The notes below the pieces were generated by a model. It saw only the letters and a list, made by a program, of their open reading frames with translations. It did not search any database and was not told where the DNA came from. Position numbers and translations under genes: made by a program. From positions 248,001-312,000 of the forward strand of contig NZ_VDGH01000002.1 in assembly GCF_006861795.1 (NCBI RefSeq): a DNA stretch of 64,000 nucleotides, in the 5' to 3' direction. Source of the stretch: Psychrobacillus lasiicapitis (GTDB lineage Bacteria; Bacillota; Bacilli; Bacillales_A; Planococcaceae). Shown here in pieces: positions 1 through 9,177 of this stretch (positions within the stretch are counted from its first letter, which is position 1; every line of letters starts with the position of its first letter).

Positions 1-2
1 TT

Positions 3-356
3 CTTGAGGATTCACGTGCTGTATATGTGAATGGAGTACAACAAGAAGAGTTGAAATTAGTAATGAAAGACGGGAAAATTTTATATGCTGCTGAACCATT
101 GTTAGCTGAACTGGGTTACACATTAAATGATACAGATAAAGGTTTATATGTGCAAAATGAATCAAGAGCATTTCGTTTTCCGATTCAGGAACCATTTTAC
201 GTGATGAATGAAAAAAGATATGACGCGATGTCAGAACCGTTTGAGCAAATCGGATCCAAATTTTATATTGAAGAAGCATGGATGAGTCGATTGTTTTTAT
301 TGGATATAGAAAAACAAGAAGACCGCATAAATATTACGGAGTCTTCCACATTTTAA
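3..356 (+). CDS. Hypothetical protein with stalk-like domain, 5' end outside window
   Basis: The frame is open from base 3, and the codons before the first possible start (GTG at 27) continue the same protein pattern, so the gene probably begins upstream of the window. The visible 117 residues resemble the copper amine oxidase N-terminal-like (stalk) module: a VNG motif, then KDG-xx-LYAAEPLLAELGY, then a second strand set with NEKRYD and FYIEEAWMSRLF. Such modules occur in exported Bacillales proteins, but no signal peptide can be checked here. The stop lies 16 nt before rsmD, suggesting cotranscription. The function is unknown and the domain call is by pattern only. Confidence 0.55.
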   Translation, partial: LEDSRAVYVNGVQQEELKLVMKDGKILYAAEPLLAELGYTLNDTDKGLYVQNESRAFRFPIQEPFYVMNEKRYDAMSEPFEQIGSKFYIEEAWMSRLFLLDIEKQEDRINITESSTF

Positions 357-372
357 CATTAGGAGTTTAAAC

Positions 373-1430
<1,058 letters not shown>

Positions 1431-1457
1431 CCTTGCCAATATGGCAAGGTTTTTTTC
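1431..1457 (+). terminator. Rho-independent terminator after coaD
   Basis: CCTTGCC-aatat-GGCAAGG followed by a run of seven T, starting immediately after the coaD stop codon. Confidence 0.9.
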
Positions 1458-1543
1458 GTAGTTTAAGAAACTAGAAAAGATGTAGATATGGGAATAACCT
1501 TATCAAGTACCACAGGGAATGACATGTTTTTTATTGTACATGG

Positions 1544-2135
1544 TATAGGGAAACTGCGCGGTAAAGAGATACGGCAAAGGTAATTGATTTCCGCTCCAGG
1601 CGGACGCTTACCGCGGGGCGGGCGTTGAGCCTCCTCGTCGCACGCTCCTGCGGGGTCTAACCTGTCCCGCTGATCCCGCAGGTGTCCCGCCTTGCGCTTC
1701 AATCAATAGAACTTGCTGACTAATCCATAATTCAATGCAAAAAAGCTATTTAATTTATTTACAACTGTCAAGCAGTCTCTTATTTAGAATCATTTTATAA
1801 TTATAGGAAAGGTTGCTATTAGCCATTCAAGCAATGGTAGCTCCCAATAATTAATCACAATCGCTAGATAGTATATCCTATTCAGCTAATCAAAGGTTTT
1901 CGCCCATAGAAAATGCAACATCGTACTAAATTTAGTGTCTCCTTATGGAGTAAATAGCAAACTCTATTGGATTGTAGCGAAGGGGTGGCGACTCCGACGG
2001 GAACAGTACGAGCTGAAAGCCTCGCAGGAGCGAGAGCTCCGAGGAGATGGAAGCCGTGCCCGCGGAAAGCGTCCACCCTGTAGCGGAAATCCAAGCGTCC
2101 ACTTCATTCAACTCACTGCCGCACAGTATCCCTAT
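1544..2135. repeat. Composite inverted-repeat element, family A copy 1
   Basis: This element fills most of the 808-bp gap between coaD and ylbJ. Its left end (1544, TATAGGGAAACTGCGCGG) has an imperfect inverted counterpart near 2119-2135. Inside are a left arm (about 1570-1700) with the GGCGGACGCTTACCGCGGG core and a right arm (about 1970-2095) carrying the reverse complement, CCCGCGGAAAGCGTCC. The central spacer differs from that of copies 2 and 3 but its right half matches, in inverted orientation, the left half of the copy 4 spacer. Reading frames inside it are by-products of the repeat; I see no gene. Confidence 0.75.
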
Positions 2136-2238
2136 TGTGTGTTCCTATGAACTAAAGTGGGCTGGAGACAGTAGCATAATCGTTTTTGTTGAGCTGTGAC
2201 TTATCATCTAGACTAAAAGGGCTTTTGTCATAATTAGT

Positions 2239-3114
2239 TTAAATTATAAAAAATAAAGGAATTATGAGCATGTGTAGGAAGCGGAATAGAATATAACGTT
2301 TTATCGGAATTCTAGCTTTTTGAGCAAGTACAATGATCTGCATATGAATGCTTAAACCGCTAAAAGCTACGATGATTGCTACGATAAATGGAAGTACAGC
2401 TTTTCCAGCGAGTATTTCTCCCGCTAAACTGATCCCACCTGTCATTTCGAAAAAAGATGCGACAAATACTAATAATAATGGTGAAATAGATGGTAACACT
2501 TCCTTCACGGATTCAAAAACAACAATGCTTACTGTAGTGAAAAAAATGACGGTTGTACCGATTAGCAATAATATTTGGGATGTTTCTTTAATACTTTCTT
2601 GGAATGGAGAAATGGCAATTGTTGCTTTGTACTCATTCTGTTGAATAGGCTTGGAAAAAAAGATGAATACTAAAAGGAAGATTAAATTGATAAGATGGAT
2701 AATGATTAACAATTTCAAACCTGCAAATTCTTCATGGAAAATTTCTATTCCGACAAATCCAATCACAAACATTGGACTCGGCGCATGACAAATTCCTAAT
2801 AACCAACTAGCGTTACGTTCATTTAAGGTACCCATTTCCTTCAACGAAGAAATAACAGCAGCTCCACTTGGAAACCCCCCGATCGCACTTAATATGTAAA
2901 CATTCAAATATAATTTAAACTTATTCGTTGTATGTAAAAAATTATTTTGTGATCTTATAAACATTTGGGTAATGACTAAATAAGGCAACAAATAGGGAAG
3001 TAATGCCGTCGTAAAGATACGCATTCCTTCTACGGCCCCCTTATGGGCTGTTCCCGGTTGAAGAAACAATAAAATAATTAATGCCCAGCTTGCGATAGTT
3101 ATAATTATATGCAT
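2239..3114 (-). CDS. ylbJ: YlbJ-like sporulation integral membrane protein, short form
   Basis: A 291-residue, very hydrophobic protein with about seven or eight predicted membrane segments and the PSGAAVISSL motif typical of nucleoside-recognition (Gate) domain proteins such as YlbJ. In B. subtilis ylbJ is a sigma-E-dependent sporulation gene lying between coaD and ylbL; the same position here supports the call. B. subtilis YlbJ is about 408 residues, so this copy is roughly 100 residues shorter. It is divergent from sepM, with a 94-bp shared gap. The ATG is preceded by AAAGGATGAAATTAC. Its role in sporulation is known only as a spore-formation defect; the transported substrate, if any, is unknown. 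Confidence 0.75.
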   Translation of the reverse strand: MHIIITIASWALIILLFLQPGTAHKGAVEGMRIFTTALLPYLLPYLVITQMFIRSQNNFLHTTNKFKLYLNVYILSAIGGFPSGAAVISSLKEMGTLNERNASWLLGICHAPSPMFVIGFVGIEIFHEEFAGLKLLIIIHLINLIFLLVFIFFSKPIQQNEYKATIAISPFQESIKETSQILLLIGTTVIFFTTVSIVVFESVKEVLPSISPLLLVFVASFFEMTGGISLAGEILAGKAVLPFIVAIIVAFSGLSIHMQIIVLAQKARIPIKRYILFRFLHMLIIPLFFII

Positions 3115-3142
3115 GTAATTTCATCCTTTATTTTCGATTGTT

Positions 3143-3171
3143 TTGTCAGAAAAAAATGGAAGTGATAAACT
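3143..3171 (+). promoter_or_regulatory. Predicted sigma-A promoter for sepM
   Basis: TTGTCA (3143-3148), 17-bp spacer, TAAACT (3166-3171), 37 bp upstream of the sepM start. Match to the sigma-A consensus is moderate. Confidence 0.45.
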
Positions 3172-3208
3172 AATACTCATATATAGTTAAGAAAGAGAGG
3201 GAGAACTT

Positions 3209-4255
3209 ATGAAGAAGAGAAAGTCCGTTATCCTTCTTTTCGTATTTGCAATTGTGCTGGCTCTTGCCTTCTATCCGATGGAATCTTATATTTCCAAACC
3301 AGGAGGTGCCTATGAGCTTTCTCCATTTGTCGAAGTGGACGGTGGAGACGAGGATGACACCGGTACCATGAGTCTACTCACCATAGCACTTGCAAAAGCT
3401 ACTCCACTTACATACGCATACGCAAAACTAGTGGATAATCAAAAAATATATAAGGCCAATCAAATTAGGCAAGAAGATGAAGACGATAAAGAATATAATG
3501 TTCGTCAATTAAAGCTTATGTCTGATTCTCAATTTAATGCTATTACGGTTGCATACAATCGAGCGAATAAGCCTTATACAATCACAAATAACGGAATATT
3601 TATTTTTAATGTAGTGGACGGTAGTGCTGCAGACGGTATTTTAGAACCTGGCGATAAAATTTTGGAGATGGATGATGAAAAGGATTTAACGGAAGCATCC
3701 ATCCAAACATATTTGGCTGATAAACAAGAAGGAGATACCATTCAATTAGTAGTCGAACGAGAAGGCAAGGAACTAAAGAAAGAGGTCACACTTAAAGTAG
3801 TACCTGGCGTTCTTGATAAACCAGGTATTGGGATATCTTATAAAGAGGATAAAATAGTTGAAACTACACCTGTCGTGAATATGCACACCGAAGATATTGG
3901 AGGTCCTTCTGCTGGTCTTATGTTTACACTGGAAATATTAAATCAATTGTTGCCGGAAGATCTTACAAAAGGACACAATATTGCAGGAACTGGGGAGATG
4001 CTACAGGATGGAACTGTTGGGCGTATCGGTGGGATTGACTTAAAAGTAATTGCAGCAGATCGAAAAGGAATGGAAATCATGTTCGCTCCTGATGATGAGA
4101 TAGACCCAGCAGTATTAGAGAAAAACCCAGATTTAACATCCAACTATGATTTAGCAGTAAAAACGGCGAAAAAAATAGGCACAAAAATGAAAATTGTACC
4201 TGTTAAAACAGTTGACGATGCACTTGCATATTTAGATAAATTAGAGCCAAAATAA
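3209..4255 (+). CDS. sepM: SepM-type membrane-anchored PDZ/Lon-like serine protease (YlbL)
   Basis: A 348-residue protein with an N-terminal membrane anchor (about residues 6-24), a PDZ domain around residues 125-205 and a C-terminal Lon-type protease domain. The Lon Ser-Lys dyad is visible: Ser234 in GGPSAG and Lys279 in GGIDLKVIA. In streptococci SepM trims the competence-stimulating peptide, and B. subtilis YlbL is a related extracytoplasmic protease linked to the DNA-damage checkpoint (degradation of YneA). The substrate here cannot be read from the sequence. GAAAGAGAGGGAG precedes the ATG. It converges on tmcAL with only 4 bp between stop codons. Confidence 0.92.
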   Translation: MKKRKSVILLFVFAIVLALAFYPMESYISKPGGAYELSPFVEVDGGDEDDTGTMSLLTIALAKATPLTYAYAKLVDNQKIYKANQIRQEDEDDKEYNVRQLKLMSDSQFNAITVAYNRANKPYTITNNGIFIFNVVDGSAADGILEPGDKILEMDDEKDLTEASIQTYLADKQEGDTIQLVVEREGKELKKEVTLKVVPGVLDKPGIGISYKEDKIVETTPVVNMHTEDIGGPSAGLMFTLEILNQLLPEDLTKGHNIAGTGEMLQDGTVGRIGGIDLKVIAADRKGMEIMFAPDDEIDPAVLEKNPDLTSNYDLAVKTAKKIGTKMKIVPVKTVDDALAYLDKLEPK

Positions 4256-4259
4256 ATTA

Positions 4260-5474
4260 TTAAATTCTAATTGGTGCTATTCGAAAGTCGCTGCCAACCA
4301 TTTGCTGACCATACGAACTTTGTAAACCGAGATAATATAAGTTCGCTGCTTTAATATCTAACTGAAGTAATTTATTATCTTTACTTGCGGCAACTCTACT
4401 AACAAGTGGAAGCTGCAAGTCTTTTTTTATCGATTGTAAATAAGCTTGTCCTTTTTGATTCATTCCTAATGGGCGAATATAAGTCGGTAACTCGATTTCA
4501 CGCAATTGTTTCCATGTAAATTCTGTATAAATATGAGTTAACATTCGTTGAATTCTCGTCCATGTAAAACGCTTCGATTTTATTTTTTCCATAAAAGGTT
4601 GAAAGGTTATACAAGTTGTAGCTGCATTCCATATAGCATTTTCCATACCTTCTGTCACTTCTGCACATTGAGCGAGCGACTCCTTTGTATGACGTAAAAT
4701 AATTAATCGTAGCAGTGGATAAAATCGCTCCCAGCTACCAAAAGAGTCGGCTGTACTTTGCCATTCATTTAACGCGTCTAAACTAGTAGTTGGCATAAAA
4801 GGTTTTATCGCTGACAGATCATTATCGTCAAACAATATCTTTCGAATTCCTGTAGCACTTGCAATTGTTTCCGAAGCTTTCGCATCATCATGGTAATCAG
4901 CTACGACGCGTTGAATAGTCTTTGGTTGAATTTGTGTATGTAACATTTGAGCAGCCTCTATATAGTGATAGCCTAAAATATTATTTGGCTTCGAAAGGTC
5001 AACTAATGGCACGCTCACATCTTTGGAAACAAGCTTATAAGCTTCGTTTAATGCTTTTGGGTAACTAATGCCTTCTTTCATAAGTGTGGAGATTGCTAAA
5101 TTATAGGACGCTTCATTTTCCGTCAATAACTCATACGTATGCAAAAACGCCCGTAAAGAGCCCTCTTCGCTTCCAAAACAAAATGACTTACATTTTAACG
5201 CATCTAATAAAAAAATCGCTCCTTTTGCAAAATCACTCGCTTGAGCAGTAGCAAATGCATAGGGTAGTTCTATTACTAAGTCTACGCCAGCGTTGAGGGC
5301 CATTTTCGTTCGAGTCCACTTATCAACAAGTGCTGGCTCACCCCGCTGCAAGAAGTTACCAGACATTACGGCAATCATAACTTCACTATCTGTTTTCACA
5401 CGGGACTGTTCTAAATGATGTAAATGTCCATTATGGAATGGATTATATTCCACCACAATTCCGGTAGCTTTCAT
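4260..5474 (-). CDS. tmcAL: tRNA(Met) cytidine acetate ligase TmcAL (YlbM)
   Basis: A 404-residue nucleotidyltransferase-fold protein beginning with GIVVEYNPFHNGH; the HNGH box at residues 14-17 is the adenylylation motif. In B. subtilis TmcAL activates acetate with ATP and makes N4-acetylcytidine at the wobble position of elongator tRNA-Met. Length agrees with the family. The start has GGAAAGGA upstream. It is a single-gene minus-strand unit, as in other Bacillales, between sepM and the yceD-rpmF operon. Confidence 0.93.
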   Translation of the reverse strand: MKATGIVVEYNPFHNGHLHHLEQSRVKTDSEVMIAVMSGNFLQRGEPALVDKWTRTKMALNAGVDLVIELPYAFATAQASDFAKGAIFLLDALKCKSFCFGSEEGSLRAFLHTYELLTENEASYNLAISTLMKEGISYPKALNEAYKLVSKDVSVPLVDLSKPNNILGYHYIEAAQMLHTQIQPKTIQRVVADYHDDAKASETIASATGIRKILFDDNDLSAIKPFMPTTSLDALNEWQSTADSFGSWERFYPLLRLIILRHTKESLAQCAEVTEGMENAIWNAATTCITFQPFMEKIKSKRFTWTRIQRMLTHIYTEFTWKQLREIELPTYIRPLGMNQKGQAYLQSIKKDLQLPLVSRVAASKDNKLLQLDIKAANLYYLGLQSSYGQQMVGSDFRIAPIRI

Positions 5475-5509
5475 AAATTAACCAAATCCTTTCCTTGAGT
5501 TCCCGATTA

Positions 5510-5652
5510 CAACGCCTTGCTACATGAAGTATCGCACATTGCAGACCTACCCCATGTTTGCTTGTCGGAGGCCTGCAGCATGCATGTCATGCAGTCGTTA
5601 AGTCACGATGTCGCGAATTTAGACTGTATTTCTTTAATAGGCGCTTTCGCTT
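5510..5652 (+). repeat. Family B intergenic repeat, copy 1
   Basis: Starts with an ACGCCTTGCT-like left end and finishes with the shared right end TTTAGACTGTATTTC then AGGCGCTTTCGC. It contains the family core TTGTCGGAGGCCTGCAGCATG, also seen (as CTGTCGGAGGCCTACAGG) in the ileS copy at 36.5 kb. It lies between the tmcAL start and the yceD promoter. The small frame across it is not a gene. Confidence 0.7.
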
Positions 5653-5701
5653 TTCATAATCAAATTATAATGTTATTATATTGTAGTGACAAGAAATTAT
5701 C

Positions 5702-5730
5702 TTGACATCTAAATTCAGTCATTATATAAT
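5702..5730 (+). promoter_or_regulatory. Sigma-A promoter of yceD-rpmF
   Basis: TTGACA (5702-5707), 17-bp spacer and TATAAT (5725-5730): both hexamers match the consensus exactly. The start codon is 30 bp downstream. Confidence 0.88.
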
Positions 5731-5759
5731 CAACTTTGTTGTCTTGAGGTGATAATCGT

Positions 5760-6299
5760 ATGAAATGGGCAATTAGTCAACTAGCAAAATATCGTGAAAA
5801 CGGGATGCCGTTAGATGAGTTCGTCACACTTGAAAAAGTGAAGGAACGAAACCCGGACGTTCGAAAGATTTCACCCGTTCATGTAAAAGGGCATTGCACG
5901 TTTGGTGCAGCGCAAATGAATTGTCATTTTCAGCTTTCAGGGACTCTTATATTACCTTGTGCTCGCACATGGGAAGATGTAGAATATCCATTTGAAATTC
6001 AATCTGATGAAATCTTCAACTGGTCTGAGACGGCAGCTGCTTCGGCGCAAGCACATGATAACTTCCATGTGGTAGAAGGAGATGTCATTGATGTAGACCC
6101 TATTCTAGAAGAGTTAATTCTTTTAGAAATTCCATTGCAAGTGTATAAAGAAGGTGCAGACCAATTTAGACATGAAGGTGGAAGTGGTTGGAGTTATACA
6201 ACAGATGATGATCTGAACGATATGCAAGAAGATGAACAACCAAAATTGGATCCAAGACTAGCTGATTTAGCTAAGTATTTTGATCAAACAGACGAATAA
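5760..6299 (+). CDS. yceD: YceD/DUF177 family protein (YlbN)
   Basis: A 179-residue DUF177 protein. The central segment with conserved cysteines, GHCTFGAAQMNCHFQ then LILPCARTWEDVEYPFE, and the acidic C-terminus are typical. YceD is almost always encoded directly before rpmF, as here (24 nt gap), and in plants and E. coli its relatives are tied to 23S rRNA accumulation; the molecular role is not settled. GAGGTGAT lies 8 nt before the ATG. Confidence 0.88.
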   Translation: MKWAISQLAKYRENGMPLDEFVTLEKVKERNPDVRKISPVHVKGHCTFGAAQMNCHFQLSGTLILPCARTWEDVEYPFEIQSDEIFNWSETAAASAQAHDNFHVVEGDVIDVDPILEELILLEIPLQVYKEGADQFRHEGGSGWSYTTDDDLNDMQEDEQPKLDPRLADLAKYFDQTDE

Positions 6300-6323
6300 T
6301 AGATCTGTAAGGAGGTGCCACCA

Positions 6324-6497
6324 ATGGCAGTACCAGCTAGAAGAACTTCTAAAACTGTAAAAAGAAAACGTCGTACACATTTTAAATTATCCGTACCTGG
6401 TATGGTTGCTTGTTCAAATTGTGGTGAAATGAAATTGGCTCACCGTATTTGTAAATCATGCGGTCAATACAAAGGGAAAGAAGTAGTGAGCAAATAA
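6324..6497 (+). CDS. rpmF: 50S ribosomal protein L32
   Basis: A 57-residue basic protein of the large subunit. It starts [11 protein letters not shown], and a zinc ribbon is intact: C30-x2-C33 and C43-x2-C46, so this is the zinc-binding (C+) form. The start at 6324 is chosen because AAGGAGGTG sits about 8 nt upstream; an ATG three codons earlier would overlap that ribosome-binding site. Cotranscribed with yceD. Confidence 0.97.
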   Translation: MAVPARRTSKTVKRKRRTHFKLSVPGMVACSNCGEMKLAHRICKSCGQYKGKEVVSK

Positions 6498-6514
6498 TTC
6501 AGTATTTGTTCCGT

Positions 6515-6555
6515 AAAAGACTACCAAAGAGACCATGGCTCTTCGGTAGTCTTTT
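6515..6555 (+). terminator. Rho-independent terminator after rpmF
   Basis: Long hairpin AAAAGACTACC-aaag ... CTTC-GGTAGTCTTTT, followed by a T tract. Confidence 0.9.
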
Positions 6556-6587
6556 TTTGTTTTAGGAAATAATTTATGAGATAGAGG

Positions 6588-7139
6588 GTTTAGGGAAACT
6601 GCGACTTAGATAGTTGATGAAGTGTCCACAGGATTTTTGCTACAGGGCGGACGCTTTGAACTCTCTTTCTCACTTTAGGAACAAAGGCTAAGAGCGTCAC
6701 ATCGTGTGGCACAGCCTAGGAGACCAACATCCTGTTTTTGGATCCCTATACAAGCTTTTTGTGAGGTAATCCTAAATAATGCTCTATTATGTAGGAGTCT
6801 CATTCCAAGTAAACTTGTTTTATGAAAAATTGGTTGCTCTCCACCATTGTTTGGTTGCTTTAGATAGCTGCTTAGTTGCCCTTATCCATTTATTGGATTT
6901 ATAAAAAAACTGTCGATGGTTTTGTTTTTAGCAAGTTGATCAAAATAAAAAAGAATTTATCATTGATTTTCGCTGTAGGCGTCGACTCCTGCCGGATGAG
7001 GGAGCAAAATGAGACATCCCAACGTACGCCAAAGCTGCGGGGATGGCTCATCGCTCACCCGGCGGAAAGCGTACGACTGCAGTGAAAATCATAGCGGACA
7101 CTAACAGAGTCATTTAATTTACCGCGCAGTTTCCCTATA
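6588..7139. repeat. Composite inverted-repeat element, family A copy 2
   Basis: Left end TAGGGAAACTGCG at about 6591 and right end ACCGCGCAGTTTCCCTAT at about 7120-7138 form the inverted termini. The right arm (about 6965-7100) is close to that of copy 3. The left arm is diverged and includes GCGTCACATCGTGTGGCACA, which resembles part of family B. The spacer holds three 9-bp motifs at exact 21-bp pitch (6830, 6851, 6872). The element fills the gap between rpmF and the hydratase gene; no real gene is seen. Confidence 0.72.
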
Positions 7140-7249
7140 CTTCACAAAGTATGTTTTGTAATTATCTTGCAATTCTTCTCCATAATCATGCTTCTTGTTA
7201 ATCAGGAGGTATGGTACCCTTGATATATAAATTGCAAAGGGGAATGGAT

Positions 7250-8005
7250 ATGGCATATACAATCGAAAAAAGAGACGAAATTATTATCTTTGAAATCAAC
7301 AGACCAACAATCCATAATGCGATTAATGGAGAAGTGGTAGAGGGATTTAAACAATTGGTACAAAGAGTAAAAACGGATTCTTCTATCAAACTTGCTGTCA
7401 TTACAGGAGCGGGGGAAAAAACGTTTTGTTCAGGTGGGGATCTCTCTGTATTCCATATGTTAAAAACAGAAAAAGAAGCATACAAAATGTTAATTGAAAC
7501 AGCGCAAGTTTTATATGAAGTAGCAACGATAGAAATTCCAACAATTGCTTTGTTAAACGGAACTGCTGTAGGTGGTGGGTGTGAAATTGCTACGTTATGT
7601 GATTTTCGTTTAGTAAAGAAAGAATCTAAATGTGGTTTTATTCAAGGGAAATTAGGAATTACTTCTGGCTGGGGTGGAGGGTCGTACTTATTTGAAAAAG
7701 GCATGAGACATGACCACGTATTACAAATGCTGACAGAAGCAGTACCATATACTTCAGACTATCTACTTTCTATTGGCTGGGCAACGGAAGTTTACGAAGG
7801 AGATAAATATAATGCGCTACATAAGTTTAGCGAGAAAATGATTATTCCACATGCTTCTGTTTTAAAAGCATACAAGAAACAAGCTATTCAAAAATGGGAA
7901 AACACTCAATTATATGACCGAATTATGGATGAAGTATCGGGTTGTTCCATTCTTTGGGAGCAAGACACGCATCACAAGGCAGTTGATGCTTTTTTAAAAA
8001 GATAA
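7250..8005 (+). CDS. Enoyl-CoA hydratase/isomerase-fold protein, possibly an acyl-CoA decarboxylase
   Basis: A 251-residue crotonase-fold protein. Oxyanion-hole motifs are present: CSGGD at 60-64 and GGGCE at 108-112, followed by a distinctive SGWGG at 139-143. By family knowledge, a tryptophan-glycine stretch after the second oxyanion loop recalls the ethylmalonyl-CoA decarboxylase (ECHDC1) and methylmalonyl-CoA decarboxylase branch rather than plain hydratases, and a biotin carrier plus carboxyltransferase follow nearby; the substrate is inference. Start chosen at 7250 (AAAGGGG 8 nt upstream). A second ribosome-binding site, AGGAGGT at 7204, could serve an in-frame TTG at 7220, adding ten residues. 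Confidence 0.8.
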   Translation: MAYTIEKRDEIIIFEINRPTIHNAINGEVVEGFKQLVQRVKTDSSIKLAVITGAGEKTFCSGGDLSVFHMLKTEKEAYKMLIETAQVLYEVATIEIPTIALLNGTAVGGGCEIATLCDFRLVKKESKCGFIQGKLGITSGWGGGSYLFEKGMRHDHVLQMLTEAVPYTSDYLLSIGWATEVYEGDKYNALHKFSEKMIIPHASVLKAYKKQAIQKWENTQLYDRIMDEVSGCSILWEQDTHHKAVDAFLKR

Positions 8006-8069
8006 CCATTTTTAGAGTCTATTTGTACCCACTTTGCATATATTAGTAAAAAAGCAAAGGGTGATAAAC

Positions 8070-8468
8070 ATGAATGTTAAAATTAGAAAAGATAGTTGGA
8101 GTGCGGAAGAAGACAATCTTTTAAAAGAAATAGTTTTAAAGAAAATAGAGCAAGGTCTTACGCAAATTTCTGGGTTTGAAGAAGCAAGCATTTTGTTAGG
8201 TCGCTCCAAACAAGCTTGTGCGTTCAGGTGGAATAAAAATTTACGCCCACAAATATTTAAGAAAGAAACTACCGGGAAAGAGCATGTAGTAAGAGAAGTG
8301 GCAGACTCCTCTACATTACAGAACCATCTGCAGTTAGCGATGGAAAGCTATGATGAAATGAAACAATCCTATGATGAAATTTCTAGTGCCTATAATTTAT
8401 TAAAACAAGATTACGAGCAATTATTAAATTGGGCCAAACAAGGAATTACGCATTTAGAACGACAATAA
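8070..8468 (+). CDS. RsfA-family prespore transcriptional regulator (YlbO-like)
   Basis: A 132-residue protein with an N-terminal Myb/SANT-like DNA-binding domain (residues about 5-50, WSAEEDNLL and RSKQACAFRWN) and a C-terminal coiled coil (about 85-130) rich in Glu, Gln and Leu. In B. subtilis RsfA and its paralogue YlbO tune sigma-F-dependent transcription in the forespore; ylbO occupies this position after rpmF. The start at 8070 follows AAAGGGTGAT. Which of the two paralogues it corresponds to cannot be decided here. Confidence 0.82.
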   Translation: MNVKIRKDSWSAEEDNLLKEIVLKKIEQGLTQISGFEEASILLGRSKQACAFRWNKNLRPQIFKKETTGKEHVVREVADSSTLQNHLQLAMESYDEMKQSYDEISSAYNLLKQDYEQLLNWAKQGITHLERQ

Positions 8469-8472
8469 TCTA

Positions 8473-8503
8473 GAAGTCTCTTATTTTAGAGGCTTTTTTT
8501 TAT
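8473..8503 (+). terminator. Weak terminator after the rsfA-like gene
   Basis: AGTCTC-ttatttta-GAGGCT (one G-U pair) followed by a T tract just after the stop codon. Confidence 0.6.
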
Positions 8504-8688
8504 CGAAGAAAATAGAAAATTAGCAATAAAGAACGTACATAAAGTATTTTCTTCTGCTAAAATAGAAAGAGTAAAGGAGATATTCCATTTTTCAATGAAT
8601 TCTTACAAACTGTAAGATTTAAAAAAGGAATATATGTAACATCCTTTTTAAGGGAATGGTTGGTACATCAAAGGGAGGAAAGATCACG

Positions 8689-8901
8689 ATGAAAAATTTA
8701 GCATCAACAATGGCAGGAACTGTATTTACAGTCAACGTAGCAGCAGGAGAGGAAGTTTCCGCTGGACAAGTAGTATTAGTACTTGAGTCAATGAAAATGG
8801 AGATCCCTATTGAAGCAGAAACAGCAGGTAAAGTAGCGGCTATCAACGTAAAAGAAGGCGATTTCGTTAACGAAGGCGACGTATTAGTTACGTTTGAATA
8901 A
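8689..8901 (+). CDS. Biotin carboxyl carrier protein, stand-alone
   Basis: A 70-residue biotinyl domain with almost nothing outside it. The biotinylation motif ESMKMEI is at residues 33-39, with Lys36 the attachment site. Short carriers of this type serve acyl-CoA carboxylases, transcarboxylases or decarboxylases, and the downstream carboxyltransferase gene is the evident partner. No biotin carboxylase subunit is present in the window, so it must be supplied from elsewhere, or the pair works as a transcarboxylase. GGGAGGAAAG precedes the ATG at 8689; a longer frame upstream lacks a ribosome-binding site. Confidence 0.92.
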   Translation: MKNLASTMAGTVFTVNVAAGEEVSAGQVVLVLESMKMEIPIEAETAGKVAAINVKEGDFVNEGDVLVTFE

Positions 8902-8922
8902 GGAAGCATAATCTTTTTTATA

Positions 8923-9153
8923 GGGCGTCCAGCTTTAGGGGCTCTCGGAGGTAAATGTGAAAAAGTACTCCTATGCTAAGCTCGGCTGAAACAAAACGTT
9001 TGGGGTGGCTAGAGAACTGTAACCTAGTCTCTCGCAATGTTAGGGCTTTACCTTCACGTTTTGCCTGTCAGGAGCCCATAAAAGATGAAGGACATACAGT
9101 CATTGTGACAAGGGTCGCAAGCTTTGGCTGTCTCCTTTGTTAGGCGCTTGCGC
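8923..9153 (+). repeat. Family B intergenic repeat, copy 2
   Basis: Left end GGCGTCCAGCTTTAGGGGCT, right end GTTAGGCGCTTGCGC. It separates the biotin carrier from its carboxyltransferase and ends about 7 bp before the ribosome-binding site of the latter, so it is probably transcribed within the operon. I see no gene in the 276-bp gap. Confidence 0.68.
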
Positions 9154-9177
9154 ATTCATATAAGGGGGTAATACAAA

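Noticed and set aside
1463-2150. Frames of 70-79 codons after coaD
   Set aside because: Repeat-derived; same reason as for the other family A copies.
6830-6880. CRISPR array
   Set aside because: The repeated unit is only 9 bp at 21-bp pitch with three or four copies, and no cas gene is in the window.
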